From: Bifidobacterium choladohabitans
GTDB lineage: Bacteria; Actinomycetota; Actinomycetes; Actinomycetales; Bifidobacteriaceae
NCBI RefSeq assembly: GCF_016102005.1
Contig: NZ_JACFPL010000002.1
Location: forward strand, 434,001 to 498,000
Reading direction: 5' to 3'
DNA length: 64,000 nucleotides
Part shown: positions 44,747-54,241 of the stretch, in pieces
How positions within the stretch are numbered: position 1 is the first letter of the stretch
Layout of the letters: each line of letters starts with the position of its first letter
Notes under the pieces: model-generated
The model's input: only the letters and a program-made list of their open reading frames with translations
The model's database searches: none
What the model was told of the DNA's origin: nothing
Position numbers and translations under genes: made by a program

Positions 44747-46299
44747 CTGGCTGCCACTCCCTTCTTTTCCTGGGTCATGCCCTTCATCAGATATTCCTGT
44801 GAGAAGTCCCGGCGCTCCACGTCGTTGGTGATGACCCCCTGGCTGACCGTATAAATACGGTCACAGATGCCGATCAGCTCTGGCAATTCCGAGGAGATGA
44901 CCACCACAGCCTTGCCCTGGTCGACCAGCCGGTCGATGATCTCGTAGATCTCGTACTTGGCTCCCACATCAATGCCTCGGGTGGGCTCGTCCAGGATGAG
45001 CACATCAGGATCCGAAATCACCCACTTGGCCAGCACCACCTTTTGCTGGTTGCCGCCGGAAAGGGTGGAGACGGGTACATCGATGTTGCTGCACTTGATG
45101 TTGAAGTCCTTGCGGTACTCCTCCACCCGTGCCCTCTCAAGGTTCTCGTTCATGACTCCATGACTGCTCATTTTCTTGAGCGAGGCCATGGAGGCGTTTT
45201 CCCTGATGTTCTGAAGCAGGTTGAGTCCGAAGACCTTGCGGTCCTCAGTGGCGTAGGCCAAGCCCGAATCGATGGCCGACTGGACGTTCGGCAGCTCGAC
45301 CTGACGACCATGTATCTCGATCCTGCCGCTGATGTGGCTGCCGTAGGACCGCCCGAAGATGCTCATGGCCATCTCGGTGCGGCCCGCACCCATGAGTCCC
45401 GCCAGTCCGACGATCTCACCCTGGTGAACCACCAGATTGGCATGATCGACCACGGTGCGGGAGGGATCCTGCGGGTGATGGACAGTCCAGTCGCTTACCT
45501 TGAGCACCTCCTTCCCGATGTGTGGCACGTGCTCTGGATAAAGGTTGGTCAGCTCGCGGCCGACCATCTTCTGGATGAGCAGATCCTGATCCAGAGGGTG
45601 GTCCGCGTCGATTCGCATACCGCCCACCGTGGAGCCATCCCGTAGAATGGTCACCCCATCCGCAATCTGCCCCACCTCACCCAGCTTGTGGGTGATGAGG
45701 ATGCTGGTCACTCCCTGCTCGTCACGCAGCTGCCTGACCAGGTCCAGCAGATGATCGGAATCATCGTCGTTCAAGGCGGCTGTGGGCTCATCCAGAATAA
45801 GTAGCCTGACATGCTTGGACAGCGCCTTGGCGATCTCCACCAGCTGCTGCTTGCCCACTCCAAGATCCATGACCCTGGTGTCGGGATTCTCGTTCAGCCC
45901 TACACGCTCCAACAGACGCGAAGCCTTGGCCCTGGTGGTGTCCCAGTCCATTACGCCATTGTGGGCCTGCTCATTGCCTAGGAAGATGTTCTCCGCAATG
46001 GACAGGAAAGGGCTCAGCGCCAGCTCCTGATGGATGATGACGATGCCGTCGTCCTCCGAATCATTGATGGTCCGGTAGCGACAGGGCTTGCCATCGAACA
46101 GGATTTCGCCGGTATAGCTGCCGTGTGGATAGACCCCGGACAGCACATTCATCAGGGTGGACTTACCGGCCCCGTTTTCCCCACAGATGGCATGGATTTC
46201 GCCCTTGCGTACGTCCATGTCGACATTGGACAGGGCCTTTACCGGACCGAAGGTCTTGGTGATTCCCTGCATTCGCAACAAGATGTCCTCGTCGGACAT
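44743..46299 (-). CDS. Monosaccharide ABC transporter ATPase (GguA-like, tandem domains)
   Basis: The 518-residue CUT2 ATPase has two nucleotide-binding domains. Domain 1 carries Walker A GENGAGKST, LGVGKQQLVEIAKAL as a degenerate signature, and LLILDEPTAAL. Domain 2 carries GLMGAGRTE in the Walker A position (degenerate, as is usual in CUT2 domain 2), LSGGNQQKVVLAKW and LILDEPTRGIDVG. ATG 46299 has AGGAGG upstream, which excludes an earlier in-frame start. It lies between the binding protein and the permease. Confidence 0.94.
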   Translation of the reverse strand: MSDEDILLRMQGITKTFGPVKALSNVDMDVRKGEIHAICGENGAGKSTLMNVLSGVYPHGSYTGEILFDGKPCRYRTINDSEDDGIVIIHQELALSPFLSIAENIFLGNEQAHNGVMDWDTTRAKASRLLERVGLNENPDTRVMDLGVGKQQLVEIAKALSKHVRLLILDEPTAALNDDDSDHLLDLVRQLRDEQGVTSILITHKLGEVGQIADGVTILRDGSTVGGMRIDADHPLDQDLLIQKMVGRELTNLYPEHVPHIGKEVLKVSDWTVHHPQDPSRTVVDHANLVVHQGEIVGLAGLMGAGRTEMAMSIFGRSYGSHISGRIEIHGRQVELPNVQSAIDSGLAYATEDRKVFGLNLLQNIRENASMASLKKMSSHGVMNENLERARVEEYRKDFNIKCSNIDVPVSTLSGGNQQKVVLAKWVISDPDVLILDEPTRGIDVGAKYEIYEIIDRLVDQGKAVVVISSELPELIGICDRIYTVSQGVITNDVERRDFSQEYLMKGMTQEKKGVAAR

Positions 46300-46376
46300 A
46301 CTTTCACCTCCTGTGCGCCGACCGTCCCTCCCCTTGACCGGAAGCGGGACGGTCGGGCGCGACTGTGATGCCAACC

Positions 46377-47531
46377 TCACTTGGTCAGCTGATCGAATCG
46401 GTCCTGGGTCAGGTATTTCGCCTTGACCAGATCGGTCAGGTTGTCCTTGGTGATGGCCTTGGGGTCCAGCAGCTTCGAAGGCACCTTGATGCTGTTGTTG
46501 TCAAAGGTGCCGTTGATACCGGTGACCTTCTTGCCTTGGGCGATTTCAATAATCATGTCGTAGACGGCCTGGGCCAGCTTGTTGACGTCCTTGAAGACGG
46601 TCTGGCCCTGCAGTCCCTTGGAGATGTTGGCCACGGAGATCTCCATGGCGTCCTGCCCGGTGATCTTGGGCCAGCTGTCGGTATTGGGCTGGATGTCGGG
46701 CCTCTTGGACTGGATGGCGTTGATGACTCCCTGGCTGATGCCGTCATAGGGGCTCAGCACCGCATCCAGCCGCTCGCCGTGGGAGTAGGTGGAATCGAGG
46801 ATGGACTCCATGTCCTTCTGGGCCTGTTCGGTCTTCCAGGACTGCACCGAGATCTTCTGCCAGTCGGAGAGCTTGAAGTCCTTGGTCACACCGCCGCCAT
46901 GCTGGGAGGGGCTGACCAGAACGCCTGACTGGAAGTAAGGCTGCAGCAGCTCCCAGGCCCCCTTGAAGAAGTACTTGGCGTTGTTGTCGTCGGGAGAACC
47001 GGTAAAGAGCTCAATGTTGAATGGACCCTTGGCTCCGTTTTTGAGCCCCAGCTGGTCAATCAGCCAGTTGGCCTCCAGCACGCCGGTGCGCTCAAGCTGG
47101 AAGGTCGCATAGTAATCAACGGCCTTGGTGTTCATGATTAGCCGGTCATAGGCGATGACCTTGGCCCCGGCATCCTTGGCCTTCTCGACAGCCGGTCCTA
47201 CGGCGGTGCCGTCCTTGGAGGCCACCACCACGATCTTGGCGCCCTTGTTGACCATGTTCTCGATGTCGGCGTTTTGCTGGGCGGGCTTGTCGTCCGCAAA
47301 GGAGAGCACTACCTTGTAGCCTGCCTTCTCCAGTTTGCTCTTGAGGTTGTTGCCGTCCTTGTTCCAACGCTCCTCGGACTTGGTCGGCATGGACACACCG
47401 ATGGTGGCGCCTTTGCTGATCGCCCCTCCCTCCTGGGAGGAACTGGAGGCACGTGATCCTCCACAGGCGCCCAGTCCGGTCAGCATGGCGACGCCAATGG
47501 CCGCCGCCATGGCACGTTGCATCATCTTCAT
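46377..47531 (-). CDS. ChvE-like monosaccharide-binding lipoprotein
   Basis: This is the extracytoplasmic solute-binding component of the sugar importer. The 384-residue precursor has a lipoprotein signal (lipobox LGAC, Cys near residue 23) followed by a Ser/Gly linker. The mature domain resembles Agrobacterium ChvE/XylF proteins: GVSMPTKSEERW, ENMVNKGAKIVVVAS, VIAYDRLIMN, ELFTGSPDDNNA, AVLSPYDGIS and ITGQDA. Sugar specificity is not certain. ATG 47531 has GAAGGAG upstream. It heads the operon and faces the ROK gene across a 236-base divergent region. Confidence 0.93.
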   Translation of the reverse strand: MKMMQRAMAAAIGVAMLTGLGACGGSRASSSSQEGGAISKGATIGVSMPTKSEERWNKDGNNLKSKLEKAGYKVVLSFADDKPAQQNADIENMVNKGAKIVVVASKDGTAVGPAVEKAKDAGAKVIAYDRLIMNTKAVDYYATFQLERTGVLEANWLIDQLGLKNGAKGPFNIELFTGSPDDNNAKYFFKGAWELLQPYFQSGVLVSPSQHGGGVTKDFKLSDWQKISVQSWKTEQAQKDMESILDSTYSHGERLDAVLSPYDGISQGVINAIQSKRPDIQPNTDSWPKITGQDAMEISVANISKGLQGQTVFKDVNKLAQAVYDMIIEIAQGKKVTGINGTFDNNSIKVPSKLLDPKAITKDNLTDLVKAKYLTQDRFDQLTK

Positions 47532-47607
47532 GAAGACTCCTTCATCCTTGAATTCTCTGGCAGGCATCTCCGTCTGCCTGGGCCCCTTCATTGCAGGCCC
47601 AGTGGTC

Positions 47608-47636
47608 AGCATACCCAATTGTGTTAACTTTATCAA
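47608..47636 (-). promoter_or_regulatory. Promoter of the sugar ABC operon
   Basis: On the minus strand TTGATA (47636-47631), 17 bases, then TATGCT (47613-47608): a good sigma-70-type match about 75 bases before the binding-protein start. Confidence 0.65.
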
Positions 47637-47646
47637 CTCAATAAAG
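47628..47646. promoter_or_regulatory. Candidate operator over the sugar operon -35 box
   Basis: CTTTAT (47628-47633), seven bases, ATAAAG (47641-47646): a perfect inverted repeat covering the -35 box of the sugar operon. The adjacent ROK gene is the obvious candidate binder, but this is inference. Confidence 0.5.
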
Positions 47647-47658
47647 CACATTTTCCGA

Positions 47659-47686
47659 TTGTCTGTTTTGTATATGAATTTAATAA
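47659..47686 (+). promoter_or_regulatory. Candidate promoter of the ROK gene
   Basis: TTGTCT (47659-47664), 16 bases, TAATAA (47681-47686) on the plus strand, in the AT-rich divergent region, about 80 bases before the ROK start. Confidence 0.45.
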
Positions 47687-47767
47687 TTCACTCGAATCGT
47701 TCACTGCCATCGGCGAAAGGGCAGCTATTGGCGGGGGCAAGCCACGATCTTGGCTACACTGGAACCT

Positions 47768-48961
47768 ATGGCACATCGATTGTTCGGTTCACAGTCCTCA
47801 TTGCGTGAGGCCAACCGTGCACTACTGCTGGATACGATCCGAAGATTCGGCGCCATGACCCAGATCGAATTGGCTGAAAATACCGGGCTTTCAACAGCAA
47901 CTGTATCCAACCTGGTACGTCTAATGGGCGATCAGGGACTTCTGGAGACATCCTCAACCACCAGAAACGGCCGTCGCGCCACCCTGGTCATGCTGGCCCG
48001 CCGCAAGGGCCTCGGAGTCGGGCTCTACATCGGCCGTCACGAGATGCGGTTGGAAGTGGTCGACGCCAGCCATGCCATCCTGGCAGAGCATGATATGGCT
48101 CTGCCACGCCAGCACAAACCGGACACCACCCTGGAACGGGCCATGATCCTGATCAAGGAAACGTTGACCTCCATCGGTGCCCAATCGGACGAGCTTGTCG
48201 GTCTGGGCTTGGCCATGGGGGCCCCAGTGGACTGCAGAACTCACCGGCTGGCCATTCCCGGCATCCTGCGAGGCTGGGACAAGGAGGATTTGATAGGCAC
48301 CTTCCACGAGGCTTTCCAGGTGCCGGTCCAAGTGGACAACGATGCCAACTTCTCGGCTATGGCCGAGCTGAGAATGGGAGCAGCAGTCGGCAGACGAAAC
48401 TTCGTTTACATCCACGCCAACGACGGTGTGGGCGCGGGAATCGTCATCAACGGCGAGGTATGGCGGGGCACCACCGGGCTTGCCGGCGAGATAGGCCATG
48501 TTCAGGTGGATCCCCTAGGCGATATCTGCATCTGCGGCAACCGCGGGTGCCTGAATACGGTGGTCGATGAGAGCCGCCTGGTCTCCTTGCTCAGCGTGAC
48601 CCACGGGAACATGACCCTGGAGGATCTGGTGGCCAATGCCGTCAAGGGGGACCCGGGCTGCAGACGGATTGTAGGAGATGCGGCCATCCGCATCGGCAAT
48701 GTAGTAGCCGATCTTTGCAACGCCGTGGATCCCGAAGTGGTGGTCCTGGGAGGCATCCTGAGTACAACCGAAGAGGTCTTTCTGGAACCCCTCCAGGAGA
48801 CTCTCCAGCGCATGCTTTTCCCTGATGCCATGGTTCCCATGGAGGTTCTCCCTGCCCGCTATCCGATTACCGGTTCCGCTCTGGGGGCGGCTATGATGGC
48901 TGTCGATAGCGTCAACGAACACATTGATGTGTCCACCAAATCCGCAGGTCGATCATCGTAG
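47768..48961 (+). CDS. ROK-family transcriptional regulator
   Basis: The 397-residue protein has a winged helix-turn-helix at residues 15-75 (ANRALLLDTIRRFGAMTQIE, GLSTATVSNLVRLM) and a ROK sugar-kinase-like domain. The domain shows DNDANFSAMAE, the E-I-G-H motif, and the zinc cysteines in ICICGNRGCLN, matching ROK repressors such as XylR and NagC. It probably responds to the sugar imported by the divergent ABC system. ATG 47768 lacks a clear ribosome site; TTG 47750 is an alternative. It is followed 15 bases later by an ATPase gene. Confidence 0.9.
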   Translation: MAHRLFGSQSSLREANRALLLDTIRRFGAMTQIELAENTGLSTATVSNLVRLMGDQGLLETSSTTRNGRRATLVMLARRKGLGVGLYIGRHEMRLEVVDASHAILAEHDMALPRQHKPDTTLERAMILIKETLTSIGAQSDELVGLGLAMGAPVDCRTHRLAIPGILRGWDKEDLIGTFHEAFQVPVQVDNDANFSAMAELRMGAAVGRRNFVYIHANDGVGAGIVINGEVWRGTTGLAGEIGHVQVDPLGDICICGNRGCLNTVVDESRLVSLLSVTHGNMTLEDLVANAVKGDPGCRRIVGDAAIRIGNVVADLCNAVDPEVVVLGGILSTTEEVFLEPLQETLQRMLFPDAMVPMEVLPARYPITGSALGAAMMAVDSVNEHIDVSTKSAGRSS

Positions 48962-48976
48962 AGGAGGTGACCTGGA

Positions 48977-49816
48977 TTGCATGAAACCTCTGTCTTGATG
49001 CAGATGGAAGACCTCTGCATCAGGTTCGGGTTCGTTGAGGCCCTCAAACATATAAACCTGGATATTCGTCAGCACGAAGTGCTCGCCGTTGTGGGCGACA
49101 ATGGAGCGGGCAAGTCCACACTGGTCAGGATTTTATCCGGCTTGATCCGACCCGATCAGGGTACGCTGCTCTGGAAGGGCCGACCGACCAGCATTCCCTC
49201 GATCAGAGTCGCCAACCAGTTGGGCATTGCAGCCGTCTTCCAAGGGCAGGACTTCTGCGACAACCTGGATGTCTCCTCCAACCTCTTCCTGGGCAAGGAG
49301 CTGCGCGATCGTCACCATCGCCGTGATGACGAAGCCATGCGTCGGCGCACCCGTCAGGTCCTCCAGTCGCTGTCCTCCCCCATCCGCGTGGGACAACCCA
49401 TGGCTACCTTGTCTTTGGGACAAAAACAGACCGTATCAATCGCAAGGACTCTGCTGGACGATCCCGAGCTGATCCTGCTGGACGAACCGACGGCCTCCTT
49501 ATCCGTCATGCAGTCCGCCGAGGTGCTCAACTACATCAAGCGCATGCGTTCCGAGGGCCGCAGCATCCTGATGGTCTGTCACGATCTGCCGGACGTTTTC
49601 GCGGTTTCTGACCGCATAGCAGTCATGCGCCAGGGACGTCTGGTAGGAGTCCTTCCTACGGCCAAGACATCTTATGAAACTGTAATAGCGTTGATTTCAG
49701 GCATTGATCCCGAGGATGTCATACAGGACCAGGAGCAGCTGGATGCCATGGCCAGAGCCAACGCCCGCGTCCACGCCCTGCGCGGCACCAGAAAGGCCTC
49801 GCCCGAGCAATCATGA
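48977..49816 (+). CDS. Stand-alone sugar-type ABC ATPase domain
   Basis: This 279-residue single nucleotide-binding domain looks like the first half of CUT2 ATPases or like single-domain FrcA. It has Walker A GDNGAGKST, the Q-loop AVFQGQDFCDNLDV, signature LSLGQKQTVSIART (Leu in place of the first Gly), Walker B LILLDEPTASLS and the switch His in VCHDLPDV. The TTG start (48977) has AGGAGGTG seven bases upstream. No permease or binding protein accompanies it. It could serve the adjacent GguB-like permease or a permease elsewhere. Confidence 0.9.
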   Translation: MHETSVLMQMEDLCIRFGFVEALKHINLDIRQHEVLAVVGDNGAGKSTLVRILSGLIRPDQGTLLWKGRPTSIPSIRVANQLGIAAVFQGQDFCDNLDVSSNLFLGKELRDRHHRRDDEAMRRRTRQVLQSLSSPIRVGQPMATLSLGQKQTVSIARTLLDDPELILLDEPTASLSVMQSAEVLNYIKRMRSEGRSILMVCHDLPDVFAVSDRIAVMRQGRLVGVLPTAKTSYETVIALISGIDPEDVIQDQEQLDAMARANARVHALRGTRKASPEQS

Positions 49817-49832
49817 AAGAAGGAACCCTAGA

Positions 49833-50153
49833 ATGCACTTGACCGATACCCTCCTGACAATCGTGTGCGCCCTGATAGGGCTGGCGATAGGACTGATCTA
49901 TGGACTTCTGCCGAAGAAAAACGACAGAATGACCGATTCTCAGCAACGCTGGATACCGGTCCTATCCTTGATCGGCCCCGGCCTTGTGGTAGTCATGATT
50001 CTGCTGGGACATGACCTGGCCTCCTGGTTGACCATAGGAGGGATGATCCTCGGTCTGTTGATTGGCATGATACCGCCGCTGAACAGGGCTGCACTCAAGG
50101 TCTGGCCATGGCTGAGGCCCCGCACCGACAATCAGGGCCAAAAGCGTCGCTGA
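49833..50153 (+). CDS. Hypothetical three-helix membrane protein
   Basis: The 106-residue product has three hydrophobic segments (about residues 6-25, 42-60, 66-85) with a basic loop after the first (LLPKKNDR) and a basic tail. AAGGA precedes ATG 49833. It is the last gene of ROK-ATPase-membrane protein, starting 14 bases after the ATPase stop, and a terminator follows. I do not recognise a family. The position suggests a partner of the orphan ATPase, though three helices are too few for a normal CUT2 permease. Confidence 0.75.
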   Translation: MHLTDTLLTIVCALIGLAIGLIYGLLPKKNDRMTDSQQRWIPVLSLIGPGLVVVMILLGHDLASWLTIGGMILGLLIGMIPPLNRAALKVWPWLRPRTDNQGQKRR

Positions 50154-50185
50154 AAGCTGGCGATCACGCTTTTGCCGTCATCGGT

Positions 50186-50205
50186 GCGGGGCCTCCCCCG
50201 CTTTT
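50186..50205 (+). terminator. Rho-independent terminator after the ROK operon
   Basis: GCGGGG (50186-50191), CCTC loop, CCCCGC (50196-50201), then TTTT. It ends the plus-strand operon just before the convergent metF stop. Confidence 0.8.
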
Positions 50206-50211
50206 ATGCAG

Positions 50212-51093
50212 TTATTTTTGGCTGCTGACCGGCTCCTCCTTGGCACCCACCTGACGGAAGAGGTGACGGACGTTGTGCCAGATGCGCCGGGTGACACCGG
50301 AGTGGTTCATGGAGTAGAGATGGATGCCGTCCACCCCATGAGCCACCAGGTCGGCAATCTGTTGAGAGGCGTAGATGATGCCCGCCTCGCGCAGGCTGGC
50401 CCGGTCGTCGCCCCAGCGCTCCAGGATGGACTCGACAGCCGCCGGGATCCGCGCCTTGCAGACCTCGCTCATGTGCCGGACCTGGCCCTCGTTGGTGATG
50501 GGCATGATGCCGGCCTCGATGGGCACCTGGATGCCGGCTGCCCGGGCCCGGTCCAGGAAGTCCAGAAAATCGGCGTTGTCGTAGAAGAGCTGTGAAACCA
50601 GGTGGTCCACACCGGAATCCACCTTGATTTTCAGATTCTCAATGTCCTCCTCGGGCGAGGCGGCCTCCGGGTGGGTCTCCGGATAACAGGCTCCGTATAT
50701 CGACAGGTTGGGCCGACGCGACCGGATGTAGGCGGCAAGGTCGCTGGCGTGGTCGAAGACTCCGGCGGGCTCACGGCCCTCCACGCTGTCGCCGCGCAGG
50801 GCCAGTACCGCTGCCACCCCGGCGTCGTCGAACATGTCCAGGGCCTGGTCGATCACCTCGCGGTCCGCATACTGGGCCGTCAAGTGCGCCACGGCAGGGA
50901 TGCCGTACTCGGTATGGATGGTCTTGGCTATGCGGGCCGTGGCTGTGCGGTCCGAGCGCCGACCGGTCCCGTAGGTCACCGAGATGAAGTCGGGCATCAG
51001 CCCTTCCAGCCCATCCAGGGTGTCGTAGATGGTGCCCACCGGGGCATCACGCTTGGGGGGAAAGACCTCCAGGGAAAAGATAGGCTCATGCAT
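50212..51093 (-). CDS. metF: Methylenetetrahydrofolate reductase
   Basis: MetF reduces methylene-THF to methyl-THF, the methyl donor for MetE. The 293-residue protein is a TIM barrel with the N-terminal SLEVFPPK (catalytic Glu), the ISVTYGTG segment, [22 protein letters not shown] and a [10 protein letters not shown] segment. ATG 51093 (CAGGAG upstream) overlaps the end of metE by eight bases, so the two are coupled. Confidence 0.96.
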   Translation of the reverse strand: MHEPIFSLEVFPPKRDAPVGTIYDTLDGLEGLMPDFISVTYGTGRRSDRTATARIAKTIHTEYGIPAVAHLTAQYADREVIDQALDMFDDAGVAAVLALRGDSVEGREPAGVFDHASDLAAYIRSRRPNLSIYGACYPETHPEAASPEEDIENLKIKVDSGVDHLVSQLFYDNADFLDFLDRARAAGIQVPIEAGIMPITNEGQVRHMSEVCKARIPAAVESILERWGDDRASLREAGIIYASQQIADLVAHGVDGIHLYSMNHSGVTRRIWHNVRHLFRQVGAKEEPVSSQK

Positions 51094-53422
51094 GATCCGA
51101 CTCCTGACTGGACGATAGTTCCGCACGCACCTGATGGGCGGCGGCCACCATGTGCTCCAGGCTGGGCCAGGTCTCCTTGTCGCCTCGGGTCTTCAACCCG
51201 CAGTCGGGGTTGATCCAGACCTTGGCCGCGTCCAGCTTCTTGAGGATGGCGTGGATCCGGTCCACGATCTCCTCTGTGGAGGGGATGCGCGGCGAGTGGA
51301 TGTCGTAGACTCCGGGGCCCGCCTCGGTCTCGAACCTGGCCTCCTGGATGGCATCCAGGACGGTCAGGTCGGAGCGGGAGGCTTCGAAGGAGATCACATC
51401 GGCGTCCATGGCATCAATGTCCTTGATGATGTCGTTGAACTCCGAGTAGCACATGTGGGTGTGAATTTGGGTAGTGGGTTTGACGCCGGAATGCACCAGC
51501 CGGAAGGCGGGGATGGCCCAGTCTAGGTATCGACTGTGCCAGTCGGAGCGCCGCAGCGGCAGCTTCTCGCGCAGGGCGGCCTCGTCGATCTGGATGATCC
51601 GGATGCCCGCGGCCTCCAGGTCCAGGACCTCGTCTCGGATGGCCAGGGCCAGCTGACGGGTCTGCTGCTTGTGATCGATGTCCTCGCGGGGCCAGGACCA
51701 GTTGAGAATGGTCACCGGACCGGTCAGCATCCCCTTGACCACATGGTTGGTGCGGGACTGTGCATAAGAGGACCAGCGCACGGTGATGGGCCGGGCGCGG
51801 GAGATGTCCCCCCAGACGATGGGAGGCTTGACGCAGCGGGTGCCATAGGACTGGACCCAGGCATTCCGGGTGAAGAGGTAGCCCTTGAGGTTCTGGCCGA
51901 AGTACTCGACCATGTCGTTGCGCTCGAACTCGCCATGGACCAGCACATCCAGGCCGATCTGCTCCTGGTGGTCGATAACCTGATCGATCTTCCGGGCGAT
52001 GAAGTCGTCGTAGTCCTTCTGACTGATCTCCTTCTTGCGCAGGCGGGCACGCTCGGCGCGGACCTCGGCGGTCTGGGGGAAGGAGCCGATGGTGGTGGTC
52101 GGCAGCAGGGGCAGACCCAGCTCCTGTGCCTGGATCCTCTGGCGCTCGGGCCGGGCCGGGGTACGCACAAAGTCCTCGTCCTTAAGGCCGGCCAGGCGCT
52201 GCTGCACCTGGGGGTCGGGCTGGACGCGGCTGCCGTCGAAGAGCTTCTGGTTGTCGGCAAGGGCCTTACTGGAGCGGCGCTGGTCCTCGTCGGCATCGGC
52301 CAGCCGGGCCAGGTCGTGCAGCTCGCCCAGCTTCTCCAGGGCAAAGGCGAAGTGAGGGCGCACGGTGTCGGCATCCAACCCGTCCTCGTCGGCCACGGTA
52401 TAGGGCACGTGCAGCAGTGAACATGCGGTGGACACCACCACGTTCGGGGTCACCTGGTGCAGGGCATCCAGCAGGCCCAGGCTGACTGCATAGTCGTTGC
52501 GCCAGATGTTGCGGCCGTTGACCAGGCCGGCGAAGATGGTGGTTCCCTCCGGCACGCCGTGCTCCTTGAGGGCGGCCAGGTTCTCATCCCTGCCCTCGAC
52601 CAGATCCAGGCCGATGCCGTCGAAGCCCAGGTCAGCCAGCCGGGCATAGCAGTCGCCAATATGGCCGAAGTAGGTGTTGAGCAGGATACGGACCTTGCCC
52701 TGGCCGCTCTGGCGGGCCTTGAGAATGGGCCCATAGAGGGTATCGAAGAGGTCCTGGTCGCCCGGTTCCTTGTCCAGGACCAGGTAGGGCTCGTCCAGCT
52801 GTATCCAGTCGGCGCCAAGGCCGATGAACCGCTCCAGTATGGTCGCATAGGCCTTGGCCAGGTCCTGGACCAGTGCCGGGTCAGGATCCAGCAGCTCGCC
52901 CTGGGGGCCGCGTGCCAGCTTGAGGAAGGTGTAGGGGCCGATCAGCACCGGCTTGGTGGCGATGCCCTGCTCGCGTGCCTCCTGGAACTCCTTGAACGGC
53001 TTGTCGCCCTCAAGGGCGATTTTGGTATCCTGGTCGATCTCGGGCACCAGATAGTGGTAGTTGGTGGTGAACCACTTCTTCATGGGCAGGGCGGTCACAT
53101 CACCCTGCTCCCCCTGGTAGCCGCGGCCCATGGCGAAGAGGGTGTCCTCGGGGCCCAGTCCCAGCTTCCGATAGCGCCCGGGTACGACGCCCAGGAGGAT
53201 GGACGTGTCCAGGACCTGGTCGTAGTAGCTGAAATCGTTGACGGGAATAAGGTCGACGCCGGCCTGCTGCTGAAGCTGCCAGTGCCTGGCCCGCAGATCG
53301 GCGGCCGTGCGCCGGACCTCGTCCAGATTCCGTTCGCCCTTCCAATAGCCCTCGATGGCCCTCTTGAGTTCGCGGTGCGCGCCAATGCGCGGGAATCCGG
53401 ACACGGATGTAATCGCTGCCAT
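51086..53422 (-). CDS. metE: Cobalamin-independent methionine synthase
   Basis: MetE transfers a methyl group from methyl-THF polyglutamate to homocysteine, with zinc activation. The 778-residue protein has the N-terminal [19 protein letters not shown], a middle [17 protein letters not shown], and zinc ligands in HTHMCYSEF and the C-terminal [12 protein letters not shown] 53422 has GGGAGG upstream. A TTGACA box (53584-53579, minus strand) lies about 160 bases upstream, but no convincing -10 was found; no riboswitch was recognised. Confidence 0.97.
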   Translation of the reverse strand: MAAITSVSGFPRIGAHRELKRAIEGYWKGERNLDEVRRTAADLRARHWQLQQQAGVDLIPVNDFSYYDQVLDTSILLGVVPGRYRKLGLGPEDTLFAMGRGYQGEQGDVTALPMKKWFTTNYHYLVPEIDQDTKIALEGDKPFKEFQEAREQGIATKPVLIGPYTFLKLARGPQGELLDPDPALVQDLAKAYATILERFIGLGADWIQLDEPYLVLDKEPGDQDLFDTLYGPILKARQSGQGKVRILLNTYFGHIGDCYARLADLGFDGIGLDLVEGRDENLAALKEHGVPEGTTIFAGLVNGRNIWRNDYAVSLGLLDALHQVTPNVVVSTACSLLHVPYTVADEDGLDADTVRPHFAFALEKLGELHDLARLADADEDQRRSSKALADNQKLFDGSRVQPDPQVQQRLAGLKDEDFVRTPARPERQRIQAQELGLPLLPTTTIGSFPQTAEVRAERARLRKKEISQKDYDDFIARKIDQVIDHQEQIGLDVLVHGEFERNDMVEYFGQNLKGYLFTRNAWVQSYGTRCVKPPIVWGDISRARPITVRWSSYAQSRTNHVVKGMLTGPVTILNWSWPREDIDHKQQTRQLALAIRDEVLDLEAAGIRIIQIDEAALREKLPLRRSDWHSRYLDWAIPAFRLVHSGVKPTTQIHTHMCYSEFNDIIKDIDAMDADVISFEASRSDLTVLDAIQEARFETEAGPGVYDIHSPRIPSTEEIVDRIHAILKKLDAAKVWINPDCGLKTRGDKETWPSLEHMVAAAHQVRAELSSSQESDHA

Positions 53423-53600
53423 GAAACCTCCCAGTTTCGTCCTGATGTCTTTGGTCAGCCTATCAGCGGCGGGGGGAGGCGGGTAATTGGTGCAAATAAG
53501 GTGTCGCCATAACCTGAATCGATAACGACATGACAACAGCCACGGGATTACTGGTCGCTAAGACTGCCTAAGGAGGATTGTCAACGGCTTGTTCTGCCGG

Positions 53601-54161
53601 TCAGTCTTCAAGATCCTGGGGGCCCAGAATGCCAAGCAAACGGGCCTGGTGGGTCCCCCAGTCGGTCAAGGGCCGCTCGGAGCCCAGCAGAACCATGGTG
53701 GCCGGGGGCAGTCCAAGATTGAGCAGGTCCAGAAGGTCGGGATCGGAGTTGTCCTCGGCCAGCCATTGTGAGCAGATAGACATGGTGGGCTCATGACCCA
53801 GGATGAGGACCCGGCGGTCACGGTCCTCGGTCTGCGCCAGCTCGTCGAAGACCGCCTGCATCCCGGATTCATAGAGGGATTCCCGGTAATCCACACGCGG
53901 TCCGTCCCCCAAGGGCTTGAGCATGCCGTCCAGGGTCTGACGGGCCCGGGGTGCGCCCGAGCAGATGATGCGGTCAGGCACCAGGCCCAAAGCGGTCAAT
54001 CCACGGCCCATGATCCGGGCCTGCCGCTGGCCACGGTCGGTCAGCTGGCGGCTGCGATCGCCCTGTGACCCCTGGCGTTCGGTCTTGGCGTGACGCATGA
54101 GCATGAGGGTTCGGCTGCACCGCCGCAGATCCTCGGCCTTCAGACCCTTTCGCAAACCCAT
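53601..54161 (-). CDS. SixA-type histidine phosphatase
   Basis: The 186-residue protein is a small histidine-phosphatase-fold enzyme. The catalytic RHAKTE lies near residue 24, LTDRGQRQAR after it, CSGAPRARQT near 72, and the second catalytic His in ILGHEPTMS near 125. SixA-type proteins dephosphorylate histidine-phosphorylated proteins (in E. coli ArcB or NPr). The target here is unknown. ATG 54161 has AAAGGA upstream. It lies between trmI and metE. Confidence 0.88.
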   Translation of the reverse strand: MGLRKGLKAEDLRRCSRTLMLMRHAKTERQGSQGDRSRQLTDRGQRQARIMGRGLTALGLVPDRIICSGAPRARQTLDGMLKPLGDGPRVDYRESLYESGMQAVFDELAQTEDRDRRVLILGHEPTMSICSQWLAEDNSDPDLLDLLNLGLPPATMVLLGSERPLTDWGTHQARLLGILGPQDLED

Positions 54162-54241
54162 TCATGCTTCCTTTCCCGACGATCTCATCAGTCGCCCTTC
54201 CCATTATGACAGAGCCCAGTGGATACGCCGGTCATGGGTGA

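Noticed and set aside
50032-50070. TTGATTGGCATGA shared by the three-helix protein gene and the hairpin near 43461
   Set aside because: It is a short match within coding sequence with no flanking similarity; chance is the simplest reading.
53423-53600. Possible metE leader riboswitch or small gene
   Set aside because: No SAM, cobalamin or T-box features were recognised and no frame has a ribosome site and coding character. Only a TTGACA box stands out.
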